Positions 1 through 7,476 of a stretch of 23,890 nt of DNA are shown piece after piece. Both the position numbers and the translations under genes were made by a program. Source of the stretch: Bacteroidales bacterium UBA5382 (GTDB lineage: Bacteria > Bacteroidota > Bacteroidia > Bacteroidales > Dysgonomonadaceae); assembly GCA_002409745.1 (NCBI GenBank), contig DHOU01000019.1, forward strand, positions 27,851 to 51,740, given 5' to 3'. Position 1 is the stretch's first letter. The number at the start of each line of letters is the position of its first letter. The notes under the pieces were generated by a model, which had not been told where the DNA came from, made no database searches, and saw only the letters and a list, made by a program, of their open reading frames with translations.

Positions 1-912
1 ATAATGAATCAATTCTTTTTCCGATTTATAAGCGGTATCGGTCATACGGTATCCCCACGATTTATTCATTGTTTCACAGGTTTCCAACGGGAGACTGCTG
101 ATCGTGGACGAGGCCGAATAGCCGGCGGTATTCTGGCCCGGCAGGTCCCGTTCGAAAGTCTGGCCGTCTTCCCCTTCAAACGGCGTGAGGTGATGGTTGT
201 TGATGATCATGCAAGCAGGCTGTAAACGATGTATCTGCGCATAGAGTTCGTCCAAACGCCAGTCGAACCCGGGATTCTGATCCTGATCCCATACCCCGTC
301 GAACCAGATAGCTCCGATCTCGCCGTAACCGGTAAGCAATTCGGTGAGTTGGTCGAGCATGAATTGATGATAGGCCGGCCATTCACCGGTCAACGTGCGG
401 CCGGCTTCGCGACCGGTACGCCCCACGGGATTATAGTCGGTTCGGTACCAATCGACCAGCGAATAGTAAAAATGCAACCGGATGCCCTGCTTGTGACACT
501 CACCCGCCAACTCTTTGAGAATGTCGCGCCCGAACGGTGTCGCATCGACAATATTATAAGGCGACTTCTTCGTGTCGAACATCGAAAAGCCGTCGTGATG
601 CCGCGAGGTAATGCAGAGGTACTTTGCCCCGGCGGCCTTTACATCGGCTACCCACCGGGCCGCATCGAATTTGGAGGGATAAAATCCTCCGGCGAGTTTC
701 GCATATTCCCGATAAGGAAGATTCTTGTTATTCATTACCCATTCGCCGTCGGCAAGCATACTGTAAAGTCCCCAATGAATGAATACACCGAACTTCCGGT
801 CGCGGAAATCTTCGCGGTTCCGGAGGTTCTCTGTTGTCGGGACATAACCCTTTTGTGCCGGCAGTACGACGCTGACACAAAGAAATAAAAGGAGGAAATA
901 AACAGGTTTCAT
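1..912 (-). CDS. Alpha-L-fucosidase, GH29 family (3' end outside window)
   Basis: Secreted retaining glycosidase that removes alpha-linked L-fucose from glycans. Reading down from ATG at 912, 304 codons are open and the frame runs off the left edge, so the C-terminus is missing. Residues 1-19 form a signal peptide (MKPVYFLLLFLCVSVVLPA), implying periplasmic or surface location. GH29 hallmarks are visible: FGVFIHWG at 41-48, SRHHDGF at 103-109, and IWFDGVW at 202-208, whose Asp205 is the expected nucleophile. The start is fixed by the signal peptide. It lies 8 nt after the stop of the upstream secreted protein, so the two probably share a transcript. Family assignment is secure; the exact linkage specificity cannot be read from the sequence. 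Confidence 0.93.
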   Translation of the reverse strand, partial: MKPVYFLLLFLCVSVVLPAQKGYVPTTENLRNREDFRDRKFGVFIHWGLYSMLADGEWVMNNKNLPYREYAKLAGGFYPSKFDAARWVADVKAAGAKYLCITSRHHDGFSMFDTKKSPYNIVDATPFGRDILKELAGECHKQGIRLHFYYSLVDWYRTDYNPVGRTGREAGRTLTGEWPAYHQFMLDQLTELLTGYGEIGAIWFDGVWDQDQNPGFDWRLDELYAQIHRLQPACMIINNHHLTPFEGEDGQTFERDLPGQNTAGYSASSTISSLPLETCETMNKSWGYRMTDTAYKSEKELIHY

Positions 913-920
913 AACGCCAT

Positions 921-1574
921 TCATTTATTCGATTCTACATAATGAAGCAGCCGAACAACTTCGTCGGGATTATCAAAATCGACTTTCTGTTGTTTGGTAT
1001 ATGCTTTTATCGCTTCTTTTTTATCTTTATAGATCTTCCTTAACTGATTAAGAGACGAGAAACTCTTCCACTCCCCTCCATGCCCGATCCGGTAAACCGT
1101 ATAAGGCTTCACTTTGTACTCATCGGGCAATTTCAAGTCATAGACTCGCCCATCGGCTAACCAGGAGGAATAACTCTCTACGGAGGACGTTTGCGAAGTG
1201 CCTCCATAGGCCGCAGGTTTGCCGGGCGGAATAAGCTTGCATTTATACTCGACCAGTAACCGGGTATCTTCATTCACCTCGATCCATTCCATAAACGTTT
1301 GATCGATGCGGACAAAACGACTGTCCCCTATGAAAACGGTATCGATTTGCGGTAAGACTTGCTTGCCGATCGCCAAAAGGGAACCGTGATTGTTAAAGAC
1401 GATCTCTTCAGACAATGAATTGTAGTTCAATAACGTTTCGTTACGAGCGCCGTTTTTCATAAGGACGGTGCCTTGACGGAATTCGGGGAACACATAATGC
1501 GATAGCCGCTGTGCATGCTGTGCCTGCGCAAAAGCGACCATAAAAAGGAAACAGACGGATAGTAAAGGTTTCAT
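921..1574 (-). CDS. Secreted hypothetical protein, 217 aa
   Basis: I do not recognise the family. ATG at 1574 gives a clean signal peptide, MKPLLSVCFLFMVAFAQAQ; in-frame upstream starts at 1586 and 1595 would put extra residues in front of it and are less likely. The mature protein has no membrane segment, is rich in beta-type sequence in the middle and ends in a charged helical stretch (KIYKDKKEAIKAYTKQQKVD). It is the first gene of a likely two-gene unit with the GH29 fucosidase (8 nt gap). A TTTG-N20-TACCTTTA promoter lies 32 nt upstream. A periplasmic or surface role beside the fucosidase is inference from the operon only. Confidence 0.75.
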   Translation of the reverse strand: MKPLLSVCFLFMVAFAQAQHAQRLSHYVFPEFRQGTVLMKNGARNETLLNYNSLSEEIVFNNHGSLLAIGKQVLPQIDTVFIGDSRFVRIDQTFMEWIEVNEDTRLLVEYKCKLIPPGKPAAYGGTSQTSSVESYSSWLADGRVYDLKLPDEYKVKPYTVYRIGHGGEWKSFSSLNQLRKIYKDKKEAIKAYTKQQKVDFDNPDEVVRLLHYVESNK

Positions 1575-1605
1575 TATAAAATACATTCGTGACAAAAGTT
1601 TGCGA

Positions 1606-1637
1606 TAAAGGTAAAAAATAAATTACAAATTGGCAAA
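1606..1637 (-). promoter_or_regulatory. Candidate Bacteroidota promoter for the secreted protein/GH29 pair
   Basis: On the minus strand, TTTG (1634-1637) is followed after 20 nt by TACCTTTA (1606-1613), close to the Bacteroidota -33/-7 pattern TTTG-N19-21-TAnnTTTG with one mismatch in the last base. It is correctly placed upstream of the ATG at 1574. Confidence 0.5.
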
Positions 1638-1700
1638 TTTACTAATTAGCAAATTAGCGACTGAAGACCGGAGACCGGAGACTGATGACCGGAGAACCTT
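1616..1700. repeat. Low-complexity intergenic repeat patch (AATTACAAAT-like and ACCGGAGA-like)
   Basis: The gap between the GT4 gene and the secreted-protein gene holds an AT-rich part with short near-repeats (ACAAATTGGCAAATTT, AATTAGCAAATTAGCGA) and then a run of GACCGGAGA-type repeats at 1663-1698. Matching motifs occur at 21070-21166 (both kinds) and 18572-18626 (AT-rich kind only). Confidence 0.6.
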
Positions 1701-1717
1701 ACACCACGACTCTCCTC

Positions 1718-2875
1718 TTACATAAACCGATCGAACACCTCACGGTATCCCTCCGCCATAATCTCCCAAGAATAATGCGTACGCGTATATTCCCTTCCTT
1801 GTTGCGAGAGTTGGCGTAAGCGCGGCTTGTCGTTGAAGAGTTCTATAATCTTATCGGCCCATGCCTGCGCCTTTCCGCTCGGCAACAGATAGCCGTTATG
1901 CCCGTCGATAACCGCATCGGTAATCCCTTTGAGTTCGGAGGCCAACACAAACGTCCCGCACATGCTCGCTTCCAAGGCAACCAATCCGAACCCTTCGATA
2001 TCGCCCGGCACGACGATATTGGGCATCACAAACAGGTCGGACATCGCCGTCAAATCCAACAAATCGGTATAAGGGACATTGCCCAAATGATGCACGTTGG
2101 GATGCAAGGCCAACTGCTCGAGGATGTCCTGCGAGTCGGACTCCACGCCCAACATCAACTGTATCTTATTATGCATTGTCGAAGATAAGGAAGATAACAC
2201 TTTTTCGGCAACCGGCATTTCCTGCTTCAGCGATCCGATCATCAAAAAGACTACATTCTCCGGCAATAACGGCATCACGTTTTTGATAAACCAGGAAAAA
2301 CCTTTCCTTTTCACCGACCGGCCGATGGTCACCAGCACATTCTTCCCCGCGACATCCACACCCTGTTTTTCTTTCAATTTGTCAACTATCCGAGCGTCGA
2401 ACGACCGATCGGCAATGGAATGATCCACGCCGTTGCGCACCGTAAACGTGCTCTCTTCGCGAAAGCCCCTGTCGAGGCATTCCTGTCGCGTGGAATCGCT
2501 CACACAGATAGCGCCGTCATAAGCGGTTAAACGAGAGATTATCTTATGCTGATACAAGTCGAGGGGAAAAGTGATATCCAGCCCATGGTAGGTTACGAGC
2601 ACCGGAACGTGCGTATATTTCTGCAACCACAGGCAGGCGGCGCCCATCGATCCGTCGTTGAGATGAATGAGTTTGATGCCGGGATGCTCTTTGAGTTTCT
2701 GCTGAATTTTCGACTTGAGGCTCTGAAACCACAATAGTTTGTTTTCGTTGTCTTCGTAGGCGATTTTATGCACCGTGTAATACTTTTCCAACCCCTTTAT
2801 CAGCTCATAGCTTTGGCGTTCCATGCCGCCGATATGAGGCGGATATTTATGTGTCACGCAAAGGATCTCCGTCAT
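1718..2875 (-). CDS. Glycosyltransferase family 4 (GT4, GT-B fold)
   Basis: Retaining GT-B glycosyltransferase, 385 aa from ATG at 2875, of the kind that adds sugars to surface polysaccharide or glycolipid. The N-terminus CVTHKYPPHIGGMERQ (residues 6-21) is the usual GT4 acceptor-side opening with its Gly-Gly. VTIGRSVKRKGFSWFI (182-197) starts the nucleotide-sugar domain, and EGFGLVALE (294-302) is the E-x7-E motif. An upstream in-frame start at 2941 exists, but 2875 gives the canonical N-terminus and forms an ATGA overlap with the stop of the upstream membrane protein (2872-2874), implying translational coupling. Donor and acceptor cannot be predicted. Confidence 0.9.
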   Translation of the reverse strand: MTEILCVTHKYPPHIGGMERQSYELIKGLEKYYTVHKIAYEDNENKLLWFQSLKSKIQQKLKEHPGIKLIHLNDGSMGAACLWLQKYTHVPVLVTYHGLDITFPLDLYQHKIISRLTAYDGAICVSDSTRQECLDRGFREESTFTVRNGVDHSIADRSFDARIVDKLKEKQGVDVAGKNVLVTIGRSVKRKGFSWFIKNVMPLLPENVVFLMIGSLKQEMPVAEKVLSSLSSTMHNKIQLMLGVESDSQDILEQLALHPNVHHLGNVPYTDLLDLTAMSDLFVMPNIVVPGDIEGFGLVALEASMCGTFVLASELKGITDAVIDGHNGYLLPSGKAQAWADKIIELFNDKPRLRQLSQQGREYTRTHYSWEIMAEGYREVFDRFM

Positions 2876-3900
2876 TTCCGTATTTTTATTTGTTTTGTCT
2901 TCATTATCATCAGCGAGAAAACACCCGCTATCAGCACCCAAAATAACTGTCGCGCCCTTCGCATGATGGAAACCACCAGCCAGACTTCATTGCTCACCAC
3001 GCCAATGGCTTCGAGCATGACTTTGTTGCCGAGCTCTTCAATACCCAACTGTCCCGGAACGACGGCGCCTATCATCTTAAATAAAACGACCCCCATTTCT
3101 ACCGAAACGGCATCGGCCAACGACACTCCGACCCCCAAAGCATTGAGGACAATATAAAACTCCATGGCGCCAAACACCCATTGCAGGACGGATAAAAGCG
3201 AGGCGCCTATGAATTTGTTCCGGTGCTGACGGATGTACACCGACAACGCCTTGTTAACGGAATAGCACGATTCGATAAACTTATCGGAAAAGAGGCCCCA
3301 TTTGGTTACCCGCCTCATCTTCTCCATCAGTTTTCCGAAATACAAGTTACGATGCATCAGAAACATTACCAGCACAGTCGCTATAAGAGCCAATACCGCA
3401 ACGCCGGCCAGAATAACGAAAGCCGATTGCCCGCTGTTTATCTTACCGATGGATAGAAAAAGCACCGATAAAACGATGAGAAAGATACTCGATAGGATAG
3501 CTAACGCGCGATAAAGGAGAAGGGAACTGAAAATGGTGTCTTCTTTCACGCCTTTCCGATGCAGGCAAGCCGCTTTAAGGCCGTCTCCGGCTATTACGCC
3601 CGTGGGATTGAAGGCGCCCAGCATTTCGCCTACATGACGAAAGATAAAAATATCGACAAACGAGACTTTCTTCATTTCGTCACCCAGACATAACATCCAG
3701 GCAAACGATGCGGAAAGATAGCCCAAAAACGATACGAGCAGCACCCGGAGCATCATTTCCGGCATTTCGCGCAAGTACTTCAGCAGCACTCGAAAATCAA
3801 TCCCCGAAATAAAGCGCGCAATGAAAAAGCCCACTATAAGCAACAGCCCGATAATGAAATAATGCCGGTATTTTTTTACGAACGCTATCCAATGATTCAT
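2872..3900 (-). CDS. Flippase-like integral membrane protein (YbhN/UPF0104, LPG synthase TM-like)
   Basis: 342-aa polytopic inner-membrane protein. It opens with a short cytoplasmic stretch (MNHWIAFVKKYRHY), then a long helix and several further hydrophobic segments. The pattern of a charged loop, PTGVIAGDGLKAACLHRKG and the late GAVVPGQLGIEELGNKV stretch fits the YbhN/AglD-type lysylphosphatidylglycerol-synthase transmembrane family, which lacks the soluble transferase domain. It overlaps the downstream GT4 gene by an ATGA, so both are made together. A plausible job is handling a lipid-linked sugar or lipid that the GT4 enzyme acts on; that link is inference. The promoter sits at 4093-4123, giving a leader of about 190 nt. 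Confidence 0.8.
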   Translation of the reverse strand: MNHWIAFVKKYRHYFIIGLLLIVGFFIARFISGIDFRVLLKYLREMPEMMLRVLLVSFLGYLSASFAWMLCLGDEMKKVSFVDIFIFRHVGEMLGAFNPTGVIAGDGLKAACLHRKGVKEDTIFSSLLLYRALAILSSIFLIVLSVLFLSIGKINSGQSAFVILAGVAVLALIATVLVMFLMHRNLYFGKLMEKMRRVTKWGLFSDKFIESCYSVNKALSVYIRQHRNKFIGASLLSVLQWVFGAMEFYIVLNALGVGVSLADAVSVEMGVVLFKMIGAVVPGQLGIEELGNKVMLEAIGVVSNEVWLVVSIMRRARQLFWVLIAGVFSLMIMKTKQIKIRK

Positions 3901-4092
3901 TTATCTTTTTCGCGTTATATACCGGACAGCTACAGCGGGGCTCCCGTATTGATTTTATTGAAAATATCTTCCACTAAACCGTTATAAGTTTAAATGCGCC
4001 TTGATAAAGGGCAACATAACCGCGTTTGTTTTGTACGCTTTATCCCATAACAGACCCGAAGAAACTATCCGGAATAAAACGCCTTCGGACGG

Positions 4093-4123
4093 CAAAGGTA
4101 CTATTTTTCCATTAAAGTTGCAA
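4093..4123 (-). promoter_or_regulatory. Promoter of the flippase/GT4 operon
   Basis: On the minus strand TTG (4121-4123), a 20-nt spacer and TACCTTTG (4093-4100) match the Bacteroidota consensus exactly at the -7 box. The -33 element lies inside the last codons of the upstream 415-aa gene. It predicts an untranslated leader of roughly 190 nt before ATG 3900, a stretch (3901-4092) in which I see no gene. Confidence 0.7.
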
Positions 4124-5359
4124 TGCGTCGGACAGAGCAAAACTCCTCAGATATGCCTTATTCAATTTGATATAATGGTCGAAGGCCTCCATATTGCCGG
4201 TTTGGAGGGTGTCGATATCAAATTGCTTGTTTTTCAAATCCTTCAGACTTCCCATGCCCGCTTTTTCGAACAAAGCGATGAGCTCAGGATACTTAGCCTC
4301 ATCCAAATTCATGAAAGCGCTGAGGCGATCTATTTTCCAATAACTGATATCGCGCCCCGTAAGGCCGGTTATCTGCTTGAGGCGCTCGCCTTCAGGAGAA
4401 CTGTTATGGGTGATGAACAGGAAGGTGATAATGATAAAGCGGTCGTCGATTATGCGGGCTACCAGATAACCCACTTTTATGTCGTGCAGCAAATAGGGAA
4501 GCAGATAATATCCCTTGTACCGGTAGACTTGCTTAATGGATACCGTATTATTCCACAAAGTGTAATTGAGGACGTATTGGTCGAGGATGTCGAGCCGCTC
4601 TTGCAGGCGCTTCAGGGCATGAGACTGGATATACACTCCGAGCTGCTCCGAAGGCCCATGATAGGAATCTCCAAGCAAATGCGCATCGATATTGGTCCAA
4701 TTGACGGAATGATGGATGGTGCCGGTGCCCATGGCATACACGGGCCGGGGGAAGTCGTGTATGTGGAGGATTTGTTTATTCGGTGGAAAAGCGAATACAT
4801 CGACGGTCAATTTCACCCGGTTTCCTCCCACGGAGTTTGCCAACGAGGGGGTGAGATCGAGGGCGAAATACTTATGCTCCGGATTGCTCATCTGCGTAAG
4901 GATCTTTAGATGATCGAGCAAAAAACATTGCAAGAAAGCATCTTCACCTTTTCCGCTCACATCGGAATATCTTTTCAGCAAATCGTCATCCAGCAGCCCG
5001 TTCAGATGGTCTTTTTTGGCCAACTCGTACCTCGTTTTCAAATAACAATTCAATAGAAGGAGTTGGTAATGGCTTATCTTGATCTTTTCGTAGGGAATGA
5101 CTTTCTGATGAAGTAATTCGCGTGTTTTAGCGTCAATATGATGAAGTTCGACACCGGTAACGAACTCGTTTCCTTTGGCGGGAGAAGTAAACAGATATTT
5201 CAGGGAAAACATTCTATGCCTGATATCGGCAGGATAATACGACATCCGGTCGGAAGTGTTCAATAAATCGAGCATTTTCTGCATTTCAGCGAGGAAGACC
5301 TTATAAGGGCCTTTCGACGATTGGGCTTCGTGATGGTTTTGCTTCGTTTTCGTTGTCAT
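4112..5359 (-). CDS. Unknown 415-aa protein, soluble
   Basis: No family recognised. There is no signal peptide or clear membrane helix, so it is probably cytoplasmic. The N-terminal ~140 residues look helical. Residues around 165-215 carry a His-rich patch (HIHDFPRPVYAMGTGTIHHS). The last ~170 residues start with HALKRLQERLDI and contain the hydrophobic strand pair IIDDRFIIITFLFITHNS; the H-x3-R-x2-ER spacing recalls small RelE/DUF4258-like folds, but this is only a resemblance. The start at 5359 has an AGGAG box (5364-5368), unusually good for this phylum. It lies just 18 nt after the T-run of a strong terminator that follows the DUF6261-like gene, so expression probably depends on read-through or on a promoter buried in the terminator. 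Confidence 0.7.
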   Translation of the reverse strand: MTTKTKQNHHEAQSSKGPYKVFLAEMQKMLDLLNTSDRMSYYPADIRHRMFSLKYLFTSPAKGNEFVTGVELHHIDAKTRELLHQKVIPYEKIKISHYQLLLLNCYLKTRYELAKKDHLNGLLDDDLLKRYSDVSGKGEDAFLQCFLLDHLKILTQMSNPEHKYFALDLTPSLANSVGGNRVKLTVDVFAFPPNKQILHIHDFPRPVYAMGTGTIHHSVNWTNIDAHLLGDSYHGPSEQLGVYIQSHALKRLQERLDILDQYVLNYTLWNNTVSIKQVYRYKGYYLLPYLLHDIKVGYLVARIIDDRFIIITFLFITHNSSPEGERLKQITGLTGRDISYWKIDRLSAFMNLDEAKYPELIALFEKAGMGSLKDLKNKQFDIDTLQTGNMEAFDHYIKLNKAYLRSFALSDALQL

Positions 5360-5377
5360 TGTACTCCTGTTTTAAGG

Positions 5378-5415
5378 AAAAAAGCCGGGGTAGCCGTACA
5401 TGGCGGCGCCCCAGC
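5378..5415 (-). terminator. Rho-independent terminator after the DUF6261-like gene
   Basis: On the minus strand, GCTGGGG pairs with CCCCGGC (one G-U) enclosing an inner GCCG/CGGC stem, and the structure is followed directly by TTTTTT (5383-5378). It lies 15 nt after the stop of the DUF6261-like gene and only 18 nt before the ATG of the 415-aa gene. Confidence 0.8.
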
Positions 5416-5430
5416 TATTCGTTAAAAAAA

Positions 5431-6162
5431 TCATGCCTTGGTTTTTTCCTTTGACTTGTCATCGGAATGGCCCTCACGATTAGCGATGATATTGCGGTAT
5501 TTGGTAACGCGCTCGTTGAGTTGGCGGGCATAGGCGGCATACGCCGTTTCGCCTTCGATCAACATCAATGCGTCAAGACGCTTTATCATAGCCCGGTATG
5601 CTCTATCGACTTCGTGGCGCACCTCATGCACTTTCAGTAAGGTTTTGGCGGCAGCCTCGTCATATTGCCTATCCTCGACCTCCTTCACCGCTTTGTTGCG
5701 CTTCTCGAGTTCGTCCACCCACGCCGTGAGTCCCGTTTTGACCAAATCGTCGGCACGGTTGGTGCGCAACTCTTCGATCAATTCGGTGGTCTTCGACGTT
5801 TGGTCTTTTACCGGAAGCGGAGCGAGATTACCGTAATGATCCAATACCACTTTAATCCGTTCGCCCGCAGCGCGGACTTCAGGATCGAAATGGCGAACGG
5901 CGCTCCAATTGGAGCGAACCATACCGCTGAACAGCTCGTCGCGGTCATGATCTTTCTCGTCTCTTTCTTTGGCAAACAGACTTTTCGAAATCTTTTCGAG
6001 GGCTATCCGTTCATCATCGTGCCACTTGGTCAGATCCGCAAAGCCTGCCTCGAGTTTAAGGGTTACCGGATCAGACGCTGTGGTCAAATCACATATTTCC
6101 GTCATAAACTCGCTGTGAGCATGATTGGTCAGATAACTTAACTTTAAATTTAAAATATCCAT
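5431..6162 (-). CDS. DUF6261-like protein, copy A
   Basis: 243-aa, mostly helical, charged protein with no signal peptide or membrane segment. It matches what I recall of the Bacteroidota family DUF6261, whose function is unknown. It is clearly homologous to the protein at 22841-23590: RHFDPEV (90-96) against RHPDPDV, DHYG (108-111) against DNYG, a shared W-x3-L-x3-N-x-A region, and EGETAYAAY (203-211) against EGEAAYKPI, followed by NE. The C-terminus is lysine-rich (DDKSKEKTKA), suggesting nucleic-acid contact. ATG 6162 is the only start near the end of array A, which lies 29 nt or more upstream. The gene ends in its own terminator, so it is effectively monocistronic with a leader of about 350 nt made mostly of the array. 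Confidence 0.75.
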   Translation of the reverse strand: MDILNLKLSYLTNHAHSEFMTEICDLTTASDPVTLKLEAGFADLTKWHDDERIALEKISKSLFAKERDEKDHDRDELFSGMVRSNWSAVRHFDPEVRAAGERIKVVLDHYGNLAPLPVKDQTSKTTELIEELRTNRADDLVKTGLTAWVDELEKRNKAVKEVEDRQYDEAAAKTLLKVHEVRHEVDRAYRAMIKRLDALMLIEGETAYAAYARQLNERVTKYRNIIANREGHSDDKSKEKTKA

Positions 6163-6190
6163 TGTCTTTTACAATTATATTTTACAAATC

Positions 6191-6465
6191 ATCGTGGCTA
6201 CCGACACGTCGGCAAGTTTCATTTACACGTTAAAGTACCTTGCCGACTTGTCGGCAGGAGGTTTTTTCCCTTTAGAAAGGCTTGCCGAGCAGTCGGCAAG
6301 TAGTTTTCAGCCATGAGAAACCGTTACCGACCGCTCGGTAACGCATTTTAAAGGTTGGGAAGGGATTGCCGACGGGTCGGCGATGCATTTTCATGCAAGG
6401 ATACGGTCTACCGACAGGTCGGCAGGCATGTCCAAAACAATATACCAGGATTTATGAATCGATAA
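6191..6465. repeat. Array A: phased palindromes, period exactly 42 bp
   Basis: Six copies of CCGA-N4-TCGG start at 6201, 6243, 6285, 6327, 6369 and 6411, every step exactly 42 bp. The central four bases all differ (CACG, CTTG, GCAG, CCGC, CGGG, CAGG). Arms extend further in most units: CTTGCCGA/TCGGCAAG at 6281-6300 and CGTTACCGA/TCGGTAACG at 6322-6343, the latter with a paired change on both arms relative to its neighbours. A degenerate seventh palindrome, TTAT-N6-ATAA, is centred at 6458.5, again 42 bp on. The bases between palindromes are only loosely conserved (GAAA before, a T-run after). No open frame crosses the array. It lies immediately upstream of the DUF6261-like gene. Confidence 0.92.
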
Positions 6466-6526
6466 CAACAGCCACATAGGTCAAAAAAAATGAAACTTGT
6501 TGCGCAATTCTTTTGCGTAGCGATGG

Positions 6527-6560
6527 TAAAGGTACGAATATTTTTCGCAACCCGTGCAAA
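6527..6560 (-). promoter_or_regulatory. Candidate promoter upstream of array A
   Basis: On the minus strand TTTG (6557-6560) and TACCTTTA (6527-6534) are separated by 22 nt, slightly longer than ideal. If used, transcription would begin near 6520 and run through all of array A before ATG 6162. I see no better -7 box between the array and the start codon. Confidence 0.4.
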
Positions 6561-6599
6561 AAAATGGACCATTTTTTATCCGGCAAGAGGATATTTTCC

Positions 6600-7463
6600 C
6601 TATCTCTTATCCTTCTTCTTTTTGGGATTCAATTGTTTTTCTTGTTCCGTTCCTGTCAATTTTTTGATACTTTCCGCCGCAGGTAAGTTTTCGGGCATGG
6701 TTCCGCCTAACTCCCTTATAGTTTTACGGACCTTTTTACCTACCTCGTAATGAGTTCGATTGGCTTTCTGCTTTCATTTTATATTTTCCCTTTTCAGTTT
6801 TTCTTCGGTTTGAGTAGCCCGAAAAAGATTGGCAGCCAATTCGGTGCTACCCATGTGATCGAGTATTTGCAGGCTTTTCTTTAGTCCTTTCTTTTTATGT
6901 ATGGCTTTCGCATCCAACCCTCCCTATAAGCCCTTATAGCCATGATTTTGAAATATCGCGTAATCCAAAGGCTCCACAACTCCGGCATTTTTCGCAGCAA
7001 CCGCAAGTTGGGTATTGTGCTCCGCCATTTCGTTGCGGAGGAATAGTCGTCTTTCATCTTCGGTGTTCAAACGGTTGTATGCTTCCATTTGCTGTATTTC
7101 CTGAAGTCGGGTTTGAACAGCGAAATAGGTTTGCCCCAATGCGATCACTTCTTTGGATGGATCGGCATTTTGCACAATCAGATAACAGGCATAACGCGAC
7201 AGTTTATAACTCGGCATGAGCCTTTTTGCGCCGGAACCAATCGAGACCATCTCGTTGAATTCAACGAGATGGTTTGCGACTTGCTGATGACTATTAATGC
7301 AAGCTTCTTTTGCTTTTTCTATTACAGCCAAGAAATTGCGAAAATCAGTATAATCCAACGCTTTCGCAAGAGTTCTTGCCGTCCAATATTCATTGCCGTT
7401 CTCGTCTGTTCTTTTTATCTTTTCAAAAATAGAATCCGGTCCTTTTGACACTTCGTTTTCCAT
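6600..7463 (-). pseudogene. dinD: dinD (DNA-damage-inducible protein D) with two in-frame stops
   Basis: From ATG 7463 the first 179 codons encode a recognisable DinD/BRO-type protein: EYWTARTLAKALDYTDFRNF near the start, then IGSGAKRLMPSYKLSRYACY and NADPSKEVIALGQTYFA. A TAG at 6924-6926 follows NHGYKGL where the family usually continues with Tyr. The same frame goes on as GGLDAKAIHKKKGLKKS, ILDHMGSTELAANLFRATQT and RTHYEVGKKVRKTIRELGG to a natural TAG at 6600-6602, interrupted once more by TGA at 6774-6776 where a Gly codon is expected. The full frame is 287 codons, near the normal DinD length of about 274. Only base substitutions are needed, so the decay looks recent. A truncated product could still carry the BRO-like domain. 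Confidence 0.88.
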
Positions 7464-7476
7464 AATTTATTATCTT

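Noticed and set aside
229..888. 219-aa plus-strand reading frame
   Set aside because: Opposite strand of the GH29 fucosidase, which has a signal peptide and clear catalytic motifs.
4001..4909. 302-aa plus-strand reading frame
   Set aside because: It is antisense to the 415-aa protein, lacks a promoter or recognisable domain, and the minus-strand gene has a good ribosome-binding site.
6191..6465. CRISPR array
   Set aside because: Conserved element is only CCGA-N4-TCGG (8 fixed bases), the rest of each unit is degenerate rather than repeat plus unique spacer, and no cas gene is nearby.
6774..6926. Recoding of TAG/TGA as amino acids in dinD
   Set aside because: Both codons serve as ordinary stops for neighbouring genes, and decay by point mutation explains the pattern more simply.
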